Below, piece by piece: positions 1 through 12,288 of a stretch of 64,000 nt of DNA (positions are counted from its first letter, which is position 1; each line of letters starts with the position of its first letter). The notes under the pieces were generated by a model, which had not been told where the DNA came from, searched no databases, and saw nothing but the letters and a program-made list of their open reading frames with translations. Source of the stretch: Notamacropus eugenii (taxonomy: Eukaryota > Chordata > Mammalia > Diprotodontia > Macropodidae); the NCBI RefSeq assembly GCF_028372415.1, contig NC_092872.1, positions 263,959,008-264,023,007 on the forward strand, read 5' to 3'. The position numbers and the translations under genes were made by a program.

Positions 1-947
1 AATCATTTTATCCTTTTCTCTTCTCCATCCCACCACTAAGTATGATCATTTGGGTCTGTCTAAATTTAATTTGATATGATAAATAGTAACTAGATAACTG
101 ATGATCTATACTAGGCATAAATTTATCTTATCCAGTCAACTTTATTTCCTTGTGAAACCTCTTCCTAATTTGTAATTTCTCCGGAATATAGCTCTCAGGA
201 TTCAATTATGATTTTGTTCATTTGTTTGCTTTTACCTAAATGGATTCCTTGCATCAAATTCAGTACCATCTTCTTTTCCTTCATTCAGACCTTTTATTCT
301 TCACTTCAATAAATTCACACCCCAAATCCTTATGTGATACTGTTAGTAGAATGACTGGCAAAATGCCTATTCATAACAGTAACTCTCTGCTATTGAAATT
401 TCTGTGCTGGTATGCATACAGCCAACTGAAACAAGGTCATCTTGTCCATTCCAGTTGTTCTTCGTATCAGATGGTGTGACTGTGTTACGAGGATAAATCA
501 TAGATAATTTGAGAAACGGGAATAATAAAGAAATTGATGAATGAGTTATTTTCTATTCATAATCTTTCTCTTTAGCTTAAACTGCCCCAGGGACTAATGG
601 CAAACTGCATTTTGTAGAGATGCTTTTCCCTCTTCATTTGCAAGAAATTTTTTTAAGTAACTTACTGATGAGGATCAATTCATGATATCCAATGACAATT
701 GAGAACATGATGCCTGTGTCAAATATGTTGTTCTAATTTGATTGCCAATGCAATTGATTCCAAAGGGATGCATGCTCTTAGTTTGACAAAATCTTATAGT
801 AGAGAAGAATCATGTAGAAGAAAGATAGTTTGAACTAAGAAAATGTGGGCTGAAATTTTGGACCTGCTACTTATTCCCTCTATGGCATCTGTTTCCTCAG
901 AGCATAGGTTTCTTACTGTTTTTGCTTGTTTGTTTTGTAGAACCTTT
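1..947. other. unassigned AT-rich DNA, no gene seen
   Basis: No open frame here resembles a known protein, and I recognise no interspersed repeat with confidence. The segment ends at the probable target site of the HAL1 element that starts at 965. Confidence 0.5.
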
Positions 948-1775
948 AAAAAATCTGATGAAATGGGGCAGAGCCAAGATGGCAGAGTAGAAAGACACAC
1001 ATATTTTAGTTCTTCGCTCACAGCCCATAAAATACCTGTAAAAATGATTCTCAATAAATTGTAGAGCAGCAGAAGTCACAGAACAACAGAGTGAAAGAGA
1101 ATTAAAGCCTAAGATAACCTGAAAGGCTGACAGGAAAGGTCTATTACACTAGATGCGGAGTGGAATGCAGAGTAGCCTTGGCCATGATGAACCAGGAGGA
1201 GCAGGACTGGAACAGGACTTGGGGGCAGAATCTCCAGCAGCAGTGGCAGTCCTCAGATCCTTCAACCCATAAACGCCAAGGATAACTTCAAAGGACAGTG
1301 AGAAGGTGTTTTTAACTGGGTAAGAAGGGAACAGGGTCCTCCCCTAGCCCTGGCCCTAGATGGCGGCAGCAACAGCAGCAGCTGCAGCAGCAGCATCAGC
1401 GTCCATTTGTGGAGCTCTCAGCATAAAACTCATGGGAGAACTGAGCAGCTGATCTAAAACTCAGCCCTGAGTGACAGCCCTGTCCTCCACCTAAGTCCCT
1501 GGGAGAATTGAGCAGCTGGACTGAATCTCCAGCCTGAGAGTGAGGAGCAGTGTTGGTGTGGCTTAGCTGGAGGAAGTTGTAGAGAGGAAATTCTACTACT
1601 CGCAGATTCTGGGCAGAAAAGATTTTGGTTGCTCCCAGACCAGTGCTCAAACCAGGAGAGGAGTAAGCTCCTTTCCCTTGAGTTTGCCACCTTGCAGGAA
1701 CCGAGAACTTACAGGTCCCCAGAGGATACCCTCTTCTTGACAAGGGACTCAAAAATCAAATGACTGACTGGAAAA

Positions 1776-2851
1776 ATGCTCAAAAAAGGGAAAAAAATAA
1801 GACCACAGAAGGTTACTTTCTAGGTGAACAGGTATTTCCTTGCATCCTTTCAGATGAGGAAGAACAATGTTTACCATCAGAGGCCTACAAAATAAATATG
1901 CAATGGTCTCAAGCCATAAAAGAACTCAAAAAGAATTTTGAAAATCAAGTAAAAGAGGTGAAGGAAAAATTGGGAAGAGAAATGAGATCAATGCAAGAAA
2001 ATCATGAAAAGTGAGTCAACAGCATGTTAAAGGAGACCCAAAAAAGGTGAAGAAAATAACACCTTTAAAAATAGACTAACTCTATTCACAAAACAGGTCC
2101 AAAAAGCCAATGAAGAGAAGAATGCTTTAGAAACTAGAATTAGTCAAATGGAAATGGAGATCAAAAGCCCACTGAAGAAAATAGTTCTTTAAAAATGAGA
2201 ATGGAGCAGGTGGCAGATAATGACTTTATGAGAAACCAAGAAATTATAAAACAAAATGACAAGAATGAAAAAATAGAAGATAACGTGAAATATCTCATTG
2301 GAAAAAGAACTGACCTAGAAAATAGATCCAGAAGAGACAATTTAAAAATTATGGGACTACCTGAAAGCCATGACCAAAAAAAGAGCCTAGGCATCATCTT
2401 TCATGAAATTATCAAGGAAAACTACCCTGATAATCAAGAATAAGAGGGCAAAATAAAAATTGAAGGAATCCACCAATCAACATCTGAAAGTGATCCAAAA
2501 AGAGAAACTACTAGGAATATTGTAGCCACATTCCAGAGTTCCCAGGACAAGGAGAAAATATTGCAAGCAGCTAGAAAGAAACAATTCAAGTATTGTGGAA
2601 ATGCAATCAGTATAACACAAGATCTAGCATCACCTACAATAAGGGATCGAAGGGCTTAGAATACGATATTCCAGAAGTCAAAAGAACTAGGACTAAAACC
2701 AAGAATCAGCTACTCAGCAAAACTGAGTATAATACTTCAGGGGAAATCATGGTCATTCAATGAAATAGAGGACTTTCAAGAATTCTTGATGAAAAGAGCA
2801 GAGCTGAGAAGAAAAACTGACTTTCAAACAGAACAATCAAGAGAAGCATGA
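1776..2851 (+). pseudogene. broken L1-type ORF1 of HAL1 copy 1
   Basis: Reading in pieces, this matches the ORF1 of the other copies: an N-terminal GYFLGEQ and DEEEQCLPS segment, a coiled-coil stretch, the YLIGK-TDLENRSRRDNLKIMG segment that begins the RRM-like domain, and the C-terminal YSAKLSIILQG segment. L1 ORF1 proteins are trimeric RNA-binding chaperones that coat the element RNA. Here the frame is interrupted early by a one-base change in an A-run just after the start, by a stop at 2012-2014, by a shift near 2040, and again further on. It cannot make a full protein. Confidence 0.8.
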
Positions 2852-3032
2852 AAAGGTAAGCAGTAAAGAGAAATCACAAGAGACTTACTAAAGTTGAACT
2901 GCTTACATTCCTACATGGAAAGATAATATTTGTAACTATTGAAACTTTTCTCAGTGTCTGAGTAGCTGATGGGATTATACACACATGCACACATATTTAT
3001 ATGTGTGTGTGCATGTATATACATGTGTGTGT

Positions 3033-3035
<3 letters not shown>

Positions 3036-3100
<65 letters not shown>

Positions 3101-3149
3101 AGAGAGAGAGAAAGAGAGAGAGAGGGAGAGAGAGAGAGAGAGAGAGAGA
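3036..3149 (+). repeat. (TA)n followed by (GA)n microsatellite
   Basis: An uninterrupted TA run to 3098 is followed by a GA run to 3149, inside the 3' UTR of HAL1 copy 1. A CA/GA seed occupies the same relative place in copies 2, 4 and 5. Confidence 0.95.
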
Positions 3150-3978
3150 CTGAATAGGAAGGAATCATATCTAAAAAATAAGAATAAGGGGTTAGAGAGG
3201 AGTATATTGGGAGGAGAAAGAGAGAAATGGAATGGAACAAATTATCTCTCATAAAAGAGGTAAGAGAAATCTTTTTCAGTGGAGGGGAAAAGGGGGAAAG
3301 TGAGAGAAAAGTGAAGCTTCCTCTCATCACGTTTGGCTAAAGGAAGGAATAACATGCACACTCAATTTGGTATGAAAACCTGTCTTACACAATAGGAAAT
3401 TGGGGGAGAAGGGGATAAGCAGGGTTGGGGGGATGATGGAAGCAAGGGTAAATGAGAGGAGTTAGCAATTAGAAGTCAGCACTCTTGGGGAAGGAAAAGG
3501 TCAAAAGAGAGAATAGAAGAAATGGGAGGCAGAATAGGATGGAAGGAAATATAGTTTGTCTTACACAACATGACTGTTATGGAAGTCATTTGTAAAACTA
3601 CACGTATATAGCCTATATTGAATTGCTTGCCTTTTCAGTGGGGATGGGTGGGGAGGGAGGAAAGAAGAGAAGTTAGAACTCAAAGTTTTAGGAACAAATG
3701 TTGAGAATTGTTTTTGCATACCACTGAGAAATAAGAAATGCAGGTAATTGGGTATATTAATTTATCTTACCCTACAAGACAAGAGAGAAGATGAGGATAA
3801 GGGAAGGAAGGTGTGTTAGAAGAGAGGGCAGATTGGTGGAAAGGGTAATCAGACTGCTCAACTTTTTCAGATGGGGGAGGGGAGAAATGGGGAGAAAATT
3901 TGTAACTCAAAATTTTATGAAAATGATTGGTGAAAACTAAAATAAATAAATAAACATTACAAAAAATTTCAGGTGAAA

Positions 3979-6170
3979 CCTATGGCTTCCTTATTAGAAT
4001 GTTTTTCAACACATACCACAAAAGCCTAGGCTTATAATATTGGTCAAGTCTATTGAAATATAGTTTCAAAATATTTTTAAAGGGCCAAAGTCCCCAGGCT
4101 AAACCATAAACCAGAAGAATCCCAAAATCCTTGGAAATGGAATGGCTGCATTCACTTAATTGCTTCTTACATGCTGTATCACCAAGGCAATATTCACAGC
4201 ACTGGTAGTGAGTATGAATATGCCATCATAGTTCTCAGTCACAAAGCATAAACGACTCTCTACATGGAAGGCTGAAGGAAAACATTTATTTAGATACCAT
4301 AAAGCCAATTTCCAGGACCAGAAAGCAAAATCTGTCATTTTGACCAAGAAGTTAATAAACATGATCTCAGCAGGGATAAAAACCATTTACTATCCCTTTT
4401 CCCTCTCCCTGGGCCGTCTCACAAGCAAAGAAATTCTCATGAGCCTGAGCCTTGCCATGCCTGCCTGCCTTTGTCCTCTCTCCTCTGCCCTGACCACACC
4501 AACTCACTTCTTCCAGGTTCTTCTCCCCCTTTTCTCTTCTGCCTGTTCTGCAAGCTCTTCCCTATACATATGTCTTAGGTCTCCAGGTGATTCAAGGAGG
4601 TCACATGGGCCTATTAATGAATAAGAAAGCTCTTTCCATTTAAATTGGTATTATATATACTCTTTTCTTATCTTCATTAGCAAATTAGGACATATCCATG
4701 GAGGAGAGCCAGAATGGTGAAAGAACTAATGAGGATGTTATATTACCATCAGATGAAGAAACTTAAAATGGTTAAATCATAGAAGAGAAGAGGAATAGCT
4801 GCTACAGATACAAGAAAGACTGTCATTTCAGAAAGGAGTGAAATTGGTTCTTTGCCCCTATAACTATGAAGATTTCAGTTTAACATTCAGAAAACAAAAA
4901 CAAAACAAAAATTGCCAACATAGGGAGTGGTCTCCAAGTGAAATGGACTACTCTGTGAGGTAATGGGTTCTATACTCACTGAAATTTTTTTCACAGAGTT
5001 TACATTATCATTTTTTTTTTCTGGAATGTTGTGGAAGGCATATATGGTTTGGTAGGGATTTACCAAGAGAGTCTCTGAGTTCCTTTTTAACTTTTTCGAC
5101 CCAATGGATTCTGTCAATAACAGAGATGAGATTGAAAGGAAGGTCTTAGATTACAACACATGGCATTCTAGGTACTCTATCACACCCATGTAATCTTAAT
5201 CTTGTGCTCCCAGTGTTTAAGGTCCCAATGTAACTTTAGGCTATGTGACAGGAAGATGAAACACCAAGTCTTGAATCTCAAGAGAATGGGGGAGGATTTT
5301 TTTGAGATGAAGTGTGAAAGGATAGATTCGTTAAACTGTTAAGTGGTGAGCTATTGCTGTGAGACATGTTGTGGTAAATATCTAACAACCAACTCAACAA
5401 AAAGTAGTACATGCATTTAAGTTTAGTCTATTTTATTAAAATTTTATTTTTGTAAATATCTTATAGACTTTGGTACATTTATTATCAAAATCAACACACA
5501 ATAAATCAAGCCCTGATCTATAGTGATCACTGATTTCAATGGTTCAAATACCTGTTCCCACCAAAAATTGAACAATTGTATCTTGTGAGTCAGTTCAAGA
5601 TGTCTCCACCAAACCAATGGTTGGTCTTCATATCTAGAATCAGGGGATCTCTGGTAAGGAAGGAAGTTGAATCTAATGATGATAATTTAGACTAGGATAG
5701 GTGGGGGGATGGACAGAGGTGAAGTTTTGGTTGGGAGGTACATTCCTCAGCCCTTAAATCCCCGTATCTAGTTTGGCAAGTCCTATTGTTTTTATAAATT
5801 AGGACAATGAAGGGCCCTGTCAATTACATTGACGAGTTTTATATTGATTTAATATAATGGACCTTACTAGGTAGAAGGGTACCATCAAGCAAAATAGTTA
5901 AATCAGGAAAGCAGTGATTGAAAATCAATGAGCAAATAGCAGTTCTCCATGTGGGAGAGTTCTTATGTGAAAACAAATTATCTCTCCAGGTGATGTTTAA
6001 AATTATGGGTATTACTACGTATGTCCTATTGTTGATCATTGGCAGTTTGTGGAAACTGACTGAAGGGCGCATAGCTATAGAGGAGCAACTGGGGCTTTGG
6101 TTTGTTTCAAAAGGGGAAAGAAAAATCTTTTCAAATCATTGGTAGGAGAGCTTGATTTCTTACAAAGTTG
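3979..6170. other. unassigned intergenic DNA, no gene seen
   Basis: Short open frames occur (for example 4340-4624), but none resembles a known protein and composition does not mark them as coding. I recognise no confident repeat family here. Confidence 0.45.
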
Positions 6171-6444
6171 TAAAATTTATTGTTATTATTTCATTTATTT
6201 CATTAAATGTTTCCCAATCACAAGTAAATTTTTAAATTTTTTTTTCATTTTTAACATAATTCATAATAGATAAAACAATTCAGACTTCTGGTCAGGTGAT
6301 ACTTCTTTTTAAAGCATTTACAATATTGATCACAAAAGAATTTTTTTTTAAACATTAACCAACTGAAATACAAATAATATTTATGTTGCTAACTTCACAA
6401 GCTCTTGACCTAATTGTCTCCACAGTATTACTAAGAAATAAAGG

Positions 6445-6868
6445 ACCCTAACTTGGGATCCCAGTGAGCTGCTGCCTCTACTGCTGCCACCTGAGGAGAA
6501 CCGAATTATGGGGACACCCTGCTCCCTTCTCGGCTAGCTGAAAAGACCCTCTCACTGAACTTTGGCACCTGTGAGTTGAGGGATCTGCCCTGCCACTGGA
6601 AATTCTGCCCCTAAAGCCTGCTTGGATCTGCTCCTCTTGGTGCCACGTGGCCAATGCTGGGCTGGGCTCTGCTCCAGGTTCAGTGGGACAGACCTTTCCC
6701 TTCAGTCTTTCAGGTCACTCTGGGCAAGAAATCTCCTCCACTCCGTTGTTCTGTGGCTTCTGCTGCTCTAGAATTTGTTGAGAGTTCTTCTTTACAGATA
6801 TTTTATAGGCTGTGGGGTAAGAACTAGTGTATGTGTGTCTTTCTACTCAGCCATCTTAGCTCCCTACC
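6445..6868 (-). mobile_element. HAL1 5' UTR fragment
   Basis: Read on the minus strand from 6868, this follows the HAL1 5' UTR: the AGCTAAGATGGCTGAGTAGAAAG start, the CTATAAAATATCTGTAAAGAAGA block, and the GC-rich segment that elsewhere precedes ORF1. It stops near 6445 before ORF1 would begin. It sits beside an L1 3' end at 6869-7420. The sequence TTTTAAACATTA occurs on both sides (near 6347-6357 and 6881-6891) and might be a trace of a target duplication, but about 90 bases of unrecognised sequence on the left would then have to belong to the insert. Confidence 0.7.
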
Positions 6869-7412
6869 TACATGTAAAATTTTTAAACATTAGTTTTTAA
6901 ATTTTGAACTCCAAATACTCTCTCCTCATCATGCCCTTCAGTCCTCCTTGAGAAAGCAAGCACTTCAATTTTAATTAAGCGCATGTGGTCATGTCAAACA
7001 TTTCTATGCTAGCCATGTTGCAAAATAAAGTTCAGAAAAACATAAAACAAGGAAAAGAAAGTTTTAAAAAGCATGCTTTAGCTGACATTCAGAATCCATC
7101 AGCTGTTTCTCTGGAGTTTTCATCACGTGTCCTTTTGATTATTGTCTATCAAAGTTGCTAAGTATTTCACAGCTGATCCTACTTGAAATACTGTTATTGC
7201 TGTGTAAGATTATTCTCCTAGTTCTGCACATTTCCCTTTTCATGATTTTGCATAAATCTTCCTAGATTTTTCTGAAACCATACTGCTCATCATTTCTTAT
7301 AGTATGACTGTATTCCATCGCAATTATAAATTATTTTTCAGCCATTCTCCAGTTGATAAGCACCCCCTTTCTAGTTTTCCTACATGTATTATATATGTGT
7401 GTATATATATAT

Positions 7413-7420
<8 letters not shown>
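6869..7420 (-). mobile_element. L1 3' end (ORF2 C-terminus and 3' UTR), old
   Basis: On the minus strand this reads through the conserved L1 segment near the end of ORF2 and its 3' flank: CAACTGGAGAATGGCTGAA, then GGAATACAGT, AGAAATGATGAGCAG and ACTAGGAGAATAAT. The 5' part of the element is absent, as is usual for L1. It is too decayed to code. Confidence 0.7.
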
Positions 7421-7446
<26 letters not shown>

Positions 7447-7455
7447 ATATATATT
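7388..7455 (+). repeat. (TA)n microsatellite
   Basis: Near-continuous TA dinucleotides, interrupted once by TATTATA. Confidence 0.9.
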
Positions 7456-8091
7456 TAAAAGAATTATTCTAACTCAGAAAGGGAAGCTATGATCTTTATA
7501 AGTCATGATGGGTTCAGCAAGAACTATATCAAACTATATTCATATCATTTGGGCAAGATTAATTTCTTTTCAGTCCTAACCATTGCAATTAACATAGTAC
7601 ATCTGGACTACAGAGTCATCACATTTCTATTGGAAGGGACATCAAAAGTCATGTAGTCCAACACCCAGCAGCAATACCTCTAAACCAGAAATTCTTTAAT
7701 CTTTTGTTTTAAGGATTTCTACTGTTTCAATTTCTCACTTTTTCTTTGGGTGAAAATCCTTCCTCAGAATTTTATTTTTAAATGACTAAAATAAAATACA
7801 TAAAATTGAAAAGAAAACAATTTTCTTGAAATATTTTTAAATATATAAGAAAAAAGTCCATGTAGTCCCTGTTGTAAACCATACTAACAAGTAGGTATCT
7901 GATCTTTGATGTAAATCCTTCAATGGGGGAAGGCCAAGGAACTTGTTACCTCCCAAAGCAGCCCATTCCACTTTAGTATAACTCTAATTATATGAAATTT
8001 TGAAACAACTATATTACATTGACTTTTTTTCTTGTATATCTTTTACTCTTTGTTTATAATTCTAACTCTTCTCTTTATGGGGGCACAGAGG
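7456..8091. other. unassigned intergenic DNA
   Basis: No gene or confident repeat is seen. The stretch near 7621-7700 resembles the body of an old SINE, but too weakly to name. Confidence 0.4.
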
Positions 8092-8111
8092 GTGAGAGAG
8101 AGAGAGAGAGG

Positions 8112-8183
<72 letters not shown>
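8092..8183 (+). repeat. (GA)n microsatellite
   Basis: About 90 bases of almost pure GA, read as repeated Arg-Glu in two frames. Open frames crossing it are artefacts of the repeat. Confidence 0.97.
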
Positions 8184-8188
<5 letters not shown>

Positions 8189-8509
8189 ATTTCTCTCCCA
8201 GGGTCAAAGTCTACCAATACTTAGGGCTTTATATTCCACAGAGTAGTCTTCTTTTCTCTAAACACCTCCAGATAGTTTATGAGCCCTTACTAAATACCAT
8301 TAACTCAGGGCCCTTAATCATTTTGGTTACTCCCTCTTGTGTGCTTTGTAACTTATTGACATGCAATCTGTACTCTCTGCTTTAGTTTTCTTCAAATCTC
8401 AGGTCAGTTCCCAGCTTGTGTATGTGATCCTTAATTGTAGTGCCAACTTCATTCCACATTACCATGATTTAAAAAAAATTATGGGCATATGAACATGTTT
8501 CCTCTCCTG

Positions 8510-8615
8510 ATAGGACATAAGCTTTTGAGGACAGAGGCAGTCTCATTTAATCTTTGTATCCCTAATTCCTAGCAGAAGTCATAACATATATGATCGAAAA
8601 ATGCTTGATTAATTA
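8510..8615 (+). repeat. old LINE/SINE 3' end (MIR/L2/CR1 kind)
   Basis: The pattern of 'ctttgtatccctaattcctagcag' followed by a decayed 'aaatgcttgattaat' matches the common mammalian repeat 3' end that normally reads as a mention of catalogue-like TTTGTATCCC and ATGCTTG motifs. Confidence 0.45.
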
Positions 8616-8749
8616 TTCGTGTTTCATTTTGATTCAGACCAAATGTCATCTTTGAAATAGTCACTACTATAATTTTGTGAGAGAAATAAAGTTGTAAGAG
8701 GATTGAGAAATGATACATACATGGAATGATTTGTAGGAAGTGGGGATAT

Positions 8750-9080
8750 TTCAGCTAGATAATATAAGCTTGGGGCAGGGATGGACTAGGTTGTCTTCAA
8801 ATGCTAAACATTTCATAATATTCAGTGAGACTAGACCTTTCTTACTTGGCCTATGTGAATCATATAAAGAGCAATGCAGGGAAGTAGCAGAGAGGTAGAT
8901 TTGGGCCCAATATAAGCAAAAATATTCACAAAACTGTCAAAAAAATCTTCATTTTGATCCATCAAAAATCAGATTTATCCCTCAAGAGGCTATTTCCTCA
9001 ACACTTGAGGTCTTCAATCAGAGGATTAATGATCATGTTGCAGAATGTGTTTAGAGGGATTATTGTCTAGGTAGAAGTTG
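8750..9080 (+). repeat. CR1/L3-like LINE 3' region, old
   Basis: The segment holding AAGAGGCTATTTCCTC, TGAGGTCTTCAATCAGAGG and ATGTTGCAGAATGTG follows the order of blocks in the CR1-type 3' region (a decayed 'GGAGGTCTTCAAGCAGAGGCTGG' context). It is highly diverged. Confidence 0.5.
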
Positions 9081-9840
9081 AAAAGAAGACTTGTGAAGTC
9101 TCTTCAATTTTTGAAGTTTTATAAATGGATAAGAGTAATAAACATTTTCTAAATAAAATTCATTTTTATCTGTTAATGTACTTCTCCCTCCCACACACAC
9201 ACATACCCCATACACATATCTTCCATTTTTCTCTAGAATATTTTATAGTAAATCACTTAAAATTATTATGGACTATGATGCACTACTTTTAGATGAAGGG
9301 AAATAAGGTGGAGGTTTTTTGTTAGTTTGTTGACTTGTTTTACCCTTCACCCTCAGTAACTTCAATTTTTAATGATTATATCTTTGTCTTTTTTTTTGTT
9401 ACTGGAATCATCAGGAAAAAGGGAGTTAAGAAATGGCAGCTAAAGGGCCAAATCCTAGAAGAACTTTAACAGAAGAGAAATGACAGTTTAGGCAGAGGGA
9501 ATAAGAAAGTACCTTTAGCTGCTTGTCCCTCAGAGTTTAAGGCTAAAGTAGGGAAGATCACATGACTGATTAACATTATATCTGAGGCTAGTATTCAGTC
9601 ATTGTCCAGAATTCATTCTATACTGCCTTGTAATAGTGTACAAACAGTATTGCACTAGATATATAGTAGCTATATGGTCCCTAAATTTCACTCAATTCAT
9701 CAGACAACAGATGTGAATCTTTCTACTATCCCTAAATTGCTATATAAATGCTAGTGATTATTATGTTTAGTTAGAGACTTGGCAAATGCATGGTCCTGCA
9801 TGGGACAGACTAGTCCAGGAAAGCACTAAGCCTGATCAGC
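9081..9840. other. unassigned intergenic DNA
   Basis: No gene is seen. A short CA run lies near 9192-9205. Confidence 0.4.
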
Positions 9841-9949
9841 AGAATGAGACAAAAAAAAAAAAAAAGGATGAATGATAAGGAAACTGAAGGCATAGACTCA
9901 TTTGTTCGTTATTGTTTTAAATATTGGAGAAATTTATATATGTTACTTA

Positions 9950-10150
9950 TGTATATTTGTGTGTGTGCAATAGTGTGCACACATATGTATGTATATGTGT
10001 GTATGTATGTATGTGTGAAAACACACATCTATCTCTATCTTTCTATCTATACACACATATGTGTATGTAGGTGTGTATATATATGTATATACATATATAT
10101 ATACCTACATACATATATACATATATTCATACACATATATACACATATAT
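9950..10150 (+). repeat. compound GT/TATG/CATA/TA microsatellite
   Basis: Mixed alternating purine-pyrimidine repeat with TATGTATG, CTATCT and ATATAC blocks. Open frames across it are rich in Tyr, Ile and His and are not credible genes. Confidence 0.9.
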
Positions 10151-10154
10151 AGTG

Positions 10155-10315
10155 CTGGAAGGGGACTTTGGAGTTTCCTAATTCAACTCTCAAATTCCAG
10201 ACACAAAGAAACTGAAACTAATGGAAGTAAAAAGTACTTATTCAACAATCCACAGAGGTAAAATCCAAAGCCTCTGACTCCAAAACTGATGTCCTTTTGA
10301 CTAGATTGCACTACC
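10155..10315 (+). repeat. MIR/THER-like SINE remnant
   Basis: A decayed order of blocks: loss of AATTCAACTCTC, then ACACAAAGAAACTGAAACTAA, then AAATCCAAAGCCTCTGACTCC and an ending GACTAGATTGCACTACC. This is the usual layout of the old SINE body in therian genomes. Confidence 0.5.
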
Positions 10316-10364
10316 TATGAGATCAGTAAGAATTGCCCTAGGTACCAAAAAGATAACAAGTGTT

Positions 10365-10480
10365 TATTAATGGTTATCTATGTGTCAGGCACTGCTCTAA
10401 TTGCTGGGGATTCAAAGTCTTAAATCCAAAAAAAAACATAGTGTCTATGATCCGTGAGAACACATTTTAATGGATAAAAT
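10365..10480 (+). repeat. L2-like LINE 3' end
   Basis: GTGTTTATTAATGG, TGTCAGGCACTGCTCTAA and GCTGGGGATTCAAAG occur in the order of the L2 3' end, followed by a decayed 'agaacacattttaatgg' block. Confidence 0.65.
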
Positions 10481-11084
10481 CACCACAAAAAAAGATTCTG
10501 AAAAGTATAGGAAGAAAAGAAAGCCTGAGTCGTGTTGGTATTGTTGGTAGGGGAATTAAACACTACAACTTCCCCAAAGCAAACAGACACAGGTCAAAGG
10601 TGAAAGGACATAATTATATGCAGGTGGTATGGCCACATGAGGGCAAGGACCCAGTGTGTTGAGACATTATTCTTCCTTAACTCTTATAGGTACTTTTCAG
10701 GTAGAGCTGAAAGGACAAGGTGAATCTATTCTTTCCTTTCTGGCCAGGGTCTCATGGTCACTAAACTTATCATTAACATACATTTGAATTTAAAGCCCTT
10801 CAAAGTCAATGTCCAATTTGGCAATGCTGAACGGTTCATATAACGCCCTCAACATAATATGCTAGAGTTCAGGCAGATATCCAATCTCTCACCACCGAAT
10901 CTTTGCACTGGTTGTCTCCTATGTGCCTGTGCTCTCATTTCTCGCCTCATCCTCTTAGCATCCCCAGATTCCTTTAAGTTTCAGTAAAAGGGCTTTGTCT
11001 TTTGCTTTCATGATTCTTCCTCCAGGTTTTAGAGCTATTTTTTTTTGTTTGTTTTTACATTGGATAACTTTGTTGTAGAGGATT

Positions 11085-11325
11085 AATTGCTGAACTTGAT
11101 GTCAGGAAGACCCGAACTGAATTATCCATTGGATACTTAACAGCTTGTGACCAAGAGCAAGTTATTTAATCTCTCTCAGCCTCAATTTCCTCATTTGTAA
11201 ATAGAAGTTAAAATAGCACCTACTTCAGAGAGTTTTTGTGAGGCTACAGTAAGAAATAATATTTAAGTATTTGTAAACCTTAGGGCATTATATTAATGCC
11301 AGCTATTTGTTGCTTATTTGTTCAT
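11085..11325 (+). repeat. CORE-SINE (MIR/THER-like)
   Basis: TTGATGTCAGGAAGACCCGA is followed by CTTGTGACCAAGAGCAAGTT and then the CORE continuation CTCAGCCTCAATTTCCTCAT and a 3' part with GTAAACCTTAGGGCATTAT. Confidence 0.7.
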
Positions 11326-11337
11326 ACAGGGATGCAG

Positions 11338-11572
11338 TTAAGTGGCACCATGTGGATAGAGGGTTGGTTTGAAGTAAGGAAGACACATCTCCCTCAATTC
11401 AAATCTGGCCTCAGACAAATATTATCCATGTGATCCTGGGCAAGTCACATAACCCTCAATTTCTTCATCTCTAAAAGAAGCCAGAGAAGCAAATGATAAA
11501 CCACTCCAATAATTTTGCCAAATGGGGATACCAGCTAATGAAAGCCACTAAACAATAACAACGTTTGTTCAC
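11338..11572 (+). repeat. marsupial tRNA-derived CORE-SINE (MAR1-like)
   Basis: A gene-specific head with GGATAGAGGGTTGG, a body with CTCAGACAAATATTATCC and GATCCTGGGCAAGTCAC, then AAACCACTCCAATAATTTTG and AAATGGGGATACC near the end. The tail is a CAATAACAACG-type run. These blocks match the SINE that is very abundant in opossum and Australian marsupial genomes. Confidence 0.7.
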
Positions 11573-12163
11573 GTACAATATTTTATTACTCCAGTAGATA
11601 ATTTCCTTGAAGTCAAGGCTTGTTTCGTTTTTATAAGACTAGAATATAGCAAAGTACTAGGCATTGAATAATCTGTGAAACAGTTCTTAGGGTGCTACTC
11701 TAGAATGTTTACCTGCATTCCTATCCACTTTTCCCCCCTCTAATAAATCTAACACAGAGGAGGAAGAAAAGGGGATGGATTGCTAAATTAATAGGCACAA
11801 GCAATTATCCAGGCAGCTGCAAGGAAAGATTTTTGCAAATGAAAGAAGGTAAAAAAAAATAAGTGGCAGACTACATTGTTGAACTTGTCAAATCTATTCT
11901 CAAATTTAATTTTCAATTCTCTCTAACCATTTTCTCAAGCTCTCTTCCATCAACTCTACTCTGGGCTCCATTTGCCAACTAAGAGACTTAAGTATCTGTT
12001 AGAGAAATGCCCTTTCCACATAAAACTTCTCAGCACACATCAAACATTCACTCTTTTTTCCTTCAAATCACTCCTAATAACCCATGTGTTTCAGGGAATC
12101 ACTGCTAGGTAAAGTAACAGTGCTTCTCTTCCTCTCCAGACAGTGTAAGCCATAATTTCTTGC

Positions 12164-12205
<42 letters not shown>

Positions 12206-12231
12206 GTAGATAGATAGATAGACAGATGGAT
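12164..12231 (+). repeat. (GATA)n microsatellite
   Basis: Consecutive GATA units with a few GGTA, GACA and GATG variants. It lies about 45 bases from the left TSD of HAL1 copy 2. Confidence 0.97.
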
Positions 12232-12274
12232 ACGGATATAGTGACACAATGCATATATGTATGTATACACACAA

Positions 12275-12288
12275 GCATGGATACTTTT
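12275..12288 (+). repeat. target-site duplication, left copy, HAL1 copy 2
   Basis: GCATGGATACTTTT, repeated exactly at 15239-15252 on the far side of the element. It shows that 12289-15236 inserted as one unit. Confidence 0.9.

Larger units (their letters stand above)
965..3960 (+). mobile_element. HAL1 (ORF1-only L1 derivative), copy 1, full length but decayed
   Basis: The element opens with the family 5' end (GAGCCAAGATGGCAGAGT at 971-988). A GC-richer 5' UTR runs to about 1775, a broken ORF1 to 2851, and about 1.1 kb of purine-rich 3' UTR ends in a TAAATAAATAAA tail near 3955. No ORF2-like sequence lies between ORF1 and the tail. The flanks at 948-964 and 3961-3978 resemble each other (AAAAAATCTGATGAAA against AAAAAATTTCAGGTGAAA), which would fit a decayed TSD. 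A long TA/GA microsatellite sits in the 3' UTR where other copies carry a short CA/GA run. Divergence from copies 4 and 5 is visibly high, so this looks like one of the older insertions. Confidence 0.85.

Noticed and set aside
8019-8385. Open frames with long Arg-Glu repeats
   Set aside because: These are translations of the (GA)n microsatellite. The same holds at 3099-3149 and 23340-23418.
10061-10261. A possible membrane peptide rich in Tyr and Ile
   Set aside because: It is a translation of a compound TA/CA/TG microsatellite.
12164-12231. Regular short units that could suggest a CRISPR-like array
   Set aside because: These are plain GATA tetranucleotides with no spacers. The genome is mammalian.
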